A program made the translations under genes and the position numbers. From assembly GCA_910585265.1 (NCBI GenBank), contig CAJUCA010000006.1, forward strand, positions 50,450-98,150: 47,701 bases of DNA. Direction: 5' to 3'. How positions within the stretch are numbered: the first letter of the stretch is position 1; every line of letters begins with the position of its first letter. The notes below the pieces were generated by a model, which made no database searches, was not told where the DNA came from, and was given only the letters and a program-made list of their open reading frames with translations. This DNA is from an uncultured Oscillospiraceae bacterium (GTDB lineage Bacteria; Bacillota; Clostridia; Oscillospirales; Oscillospiraceae). Positions 47,561 to 47,701 of this stretch are shown piece by piece.

Positions 47561-47701
47561 CCTTTTGAATTTGCGCGGTTTCGGCTGGCATTCCCGCCCC
47601 GGCTGGGGCGGGAATACGCTTGACCGCGCCTTTTGGGTTTGCGCGGCCTTGGCTGGCATCCCCGCCCCGGCTGGGGCGGGAATACGCTTGACCGCGCTTT
47701 T
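47561..47701. repeat. 68-bp tandem repeat at the window end
   Basis: Two units (47561-47628 and 47629-47696) and the start of a third, cut off by the window. Each has CCTTTTG, TTTGCGCGG, GGCTGGCAT, a hairpin CCCGCCCC-GGCT-GGGGCGGG, then AATACGCTTGACCGCG. It lies just upstream of spoIVB; the total copy number is unknown. Confidence 0.8.

Overview
The window is GC-rich chromosomal DNA from a spore-forming clostridium, most likely an Oscillospiraceae gut bacterium of the Flavonifractor/Lawsonibacter/Intestinimonas kind. That placement is inference from base composition, Shine-Dalgarno use, sporulation genes (spoIVB, a spoIID-like gene), and Bacillus-like gene order (gdpP-rplI-dnaB and tilS-hpt-ftsH; mltG next to a U32 peptidase). 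No phage, plasmid, transposase, rRNA, tRNA or CRISPR array was found.

Layout. 1-7.6 kb: NodB deacetylase, VanZ-like protein, an Lrp-type regulator coupled to an aminotransferase, a ThrH-like phosphatase, a DUF1015 protein, a TagA/WecG glycosyltransferase, a DJ-1 protein and 5-formyltetrahydrofolate cyclo-ligase. 7.6-13.3 kb: a 137-bp tandem repeat beside a tiny Cys/Gly/Asn-rich protein gene, then mltG, a U32 tRNA-hydroxylation-type peptidase, a flavin-fold oxidase and a CDF metal exporter. 13.6-19.1 kb: an envelope block with a two-component system, an HtrA protease, birA and an orphan response regulator. 19.1-24.4 kb: citrate synthase, the spoIID-like gene and an LTA-synthase-like protein. 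25-28.8 kb: mutY, thymidine kinase, a PflX-type radical SAM protein and a DUF2804 protein. 28.8-33 kb (minus): an amino-acid ABC importer run on into mtnA and a solitary DNA methyltransferase, preceded by a possible 13-residue leader peptide. 33.2-45 kb (minus): the housekeeping run gdpP, rplI, zinc-ribbon protein, dnaB, tilS, hpt, ftsH, lepB, a membrane protein and metG. 45.2-47.6 kb (minus): trmO, an HD protein and spoIVB.

The coding content is mostly conventional. The unusual part is the intergenic DNA, which holds many families of structured repeats. The best are: (1) a 183/184-bp element present twice (20563-20745, 21913-22096), each copy folding into two back-to-back four-arm modules, with compensatory base changes between copies; the second copy supplies the stop codon of the spoIID-like gene; (2) a 120-nt element present twice (11911-12030 plus, 33022-33141 minus), each time upstream of and in the same orientation as a transporter gene, with a compensatory change and an invariant AGGAGG-containing loop; (3) a nested 152-bp palindrome at 11013-11164; (4) smaller hairpin families that often abut genes and supply their stop codons. 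Coordinates and motifs were read by eye; nothing was searched against a database.
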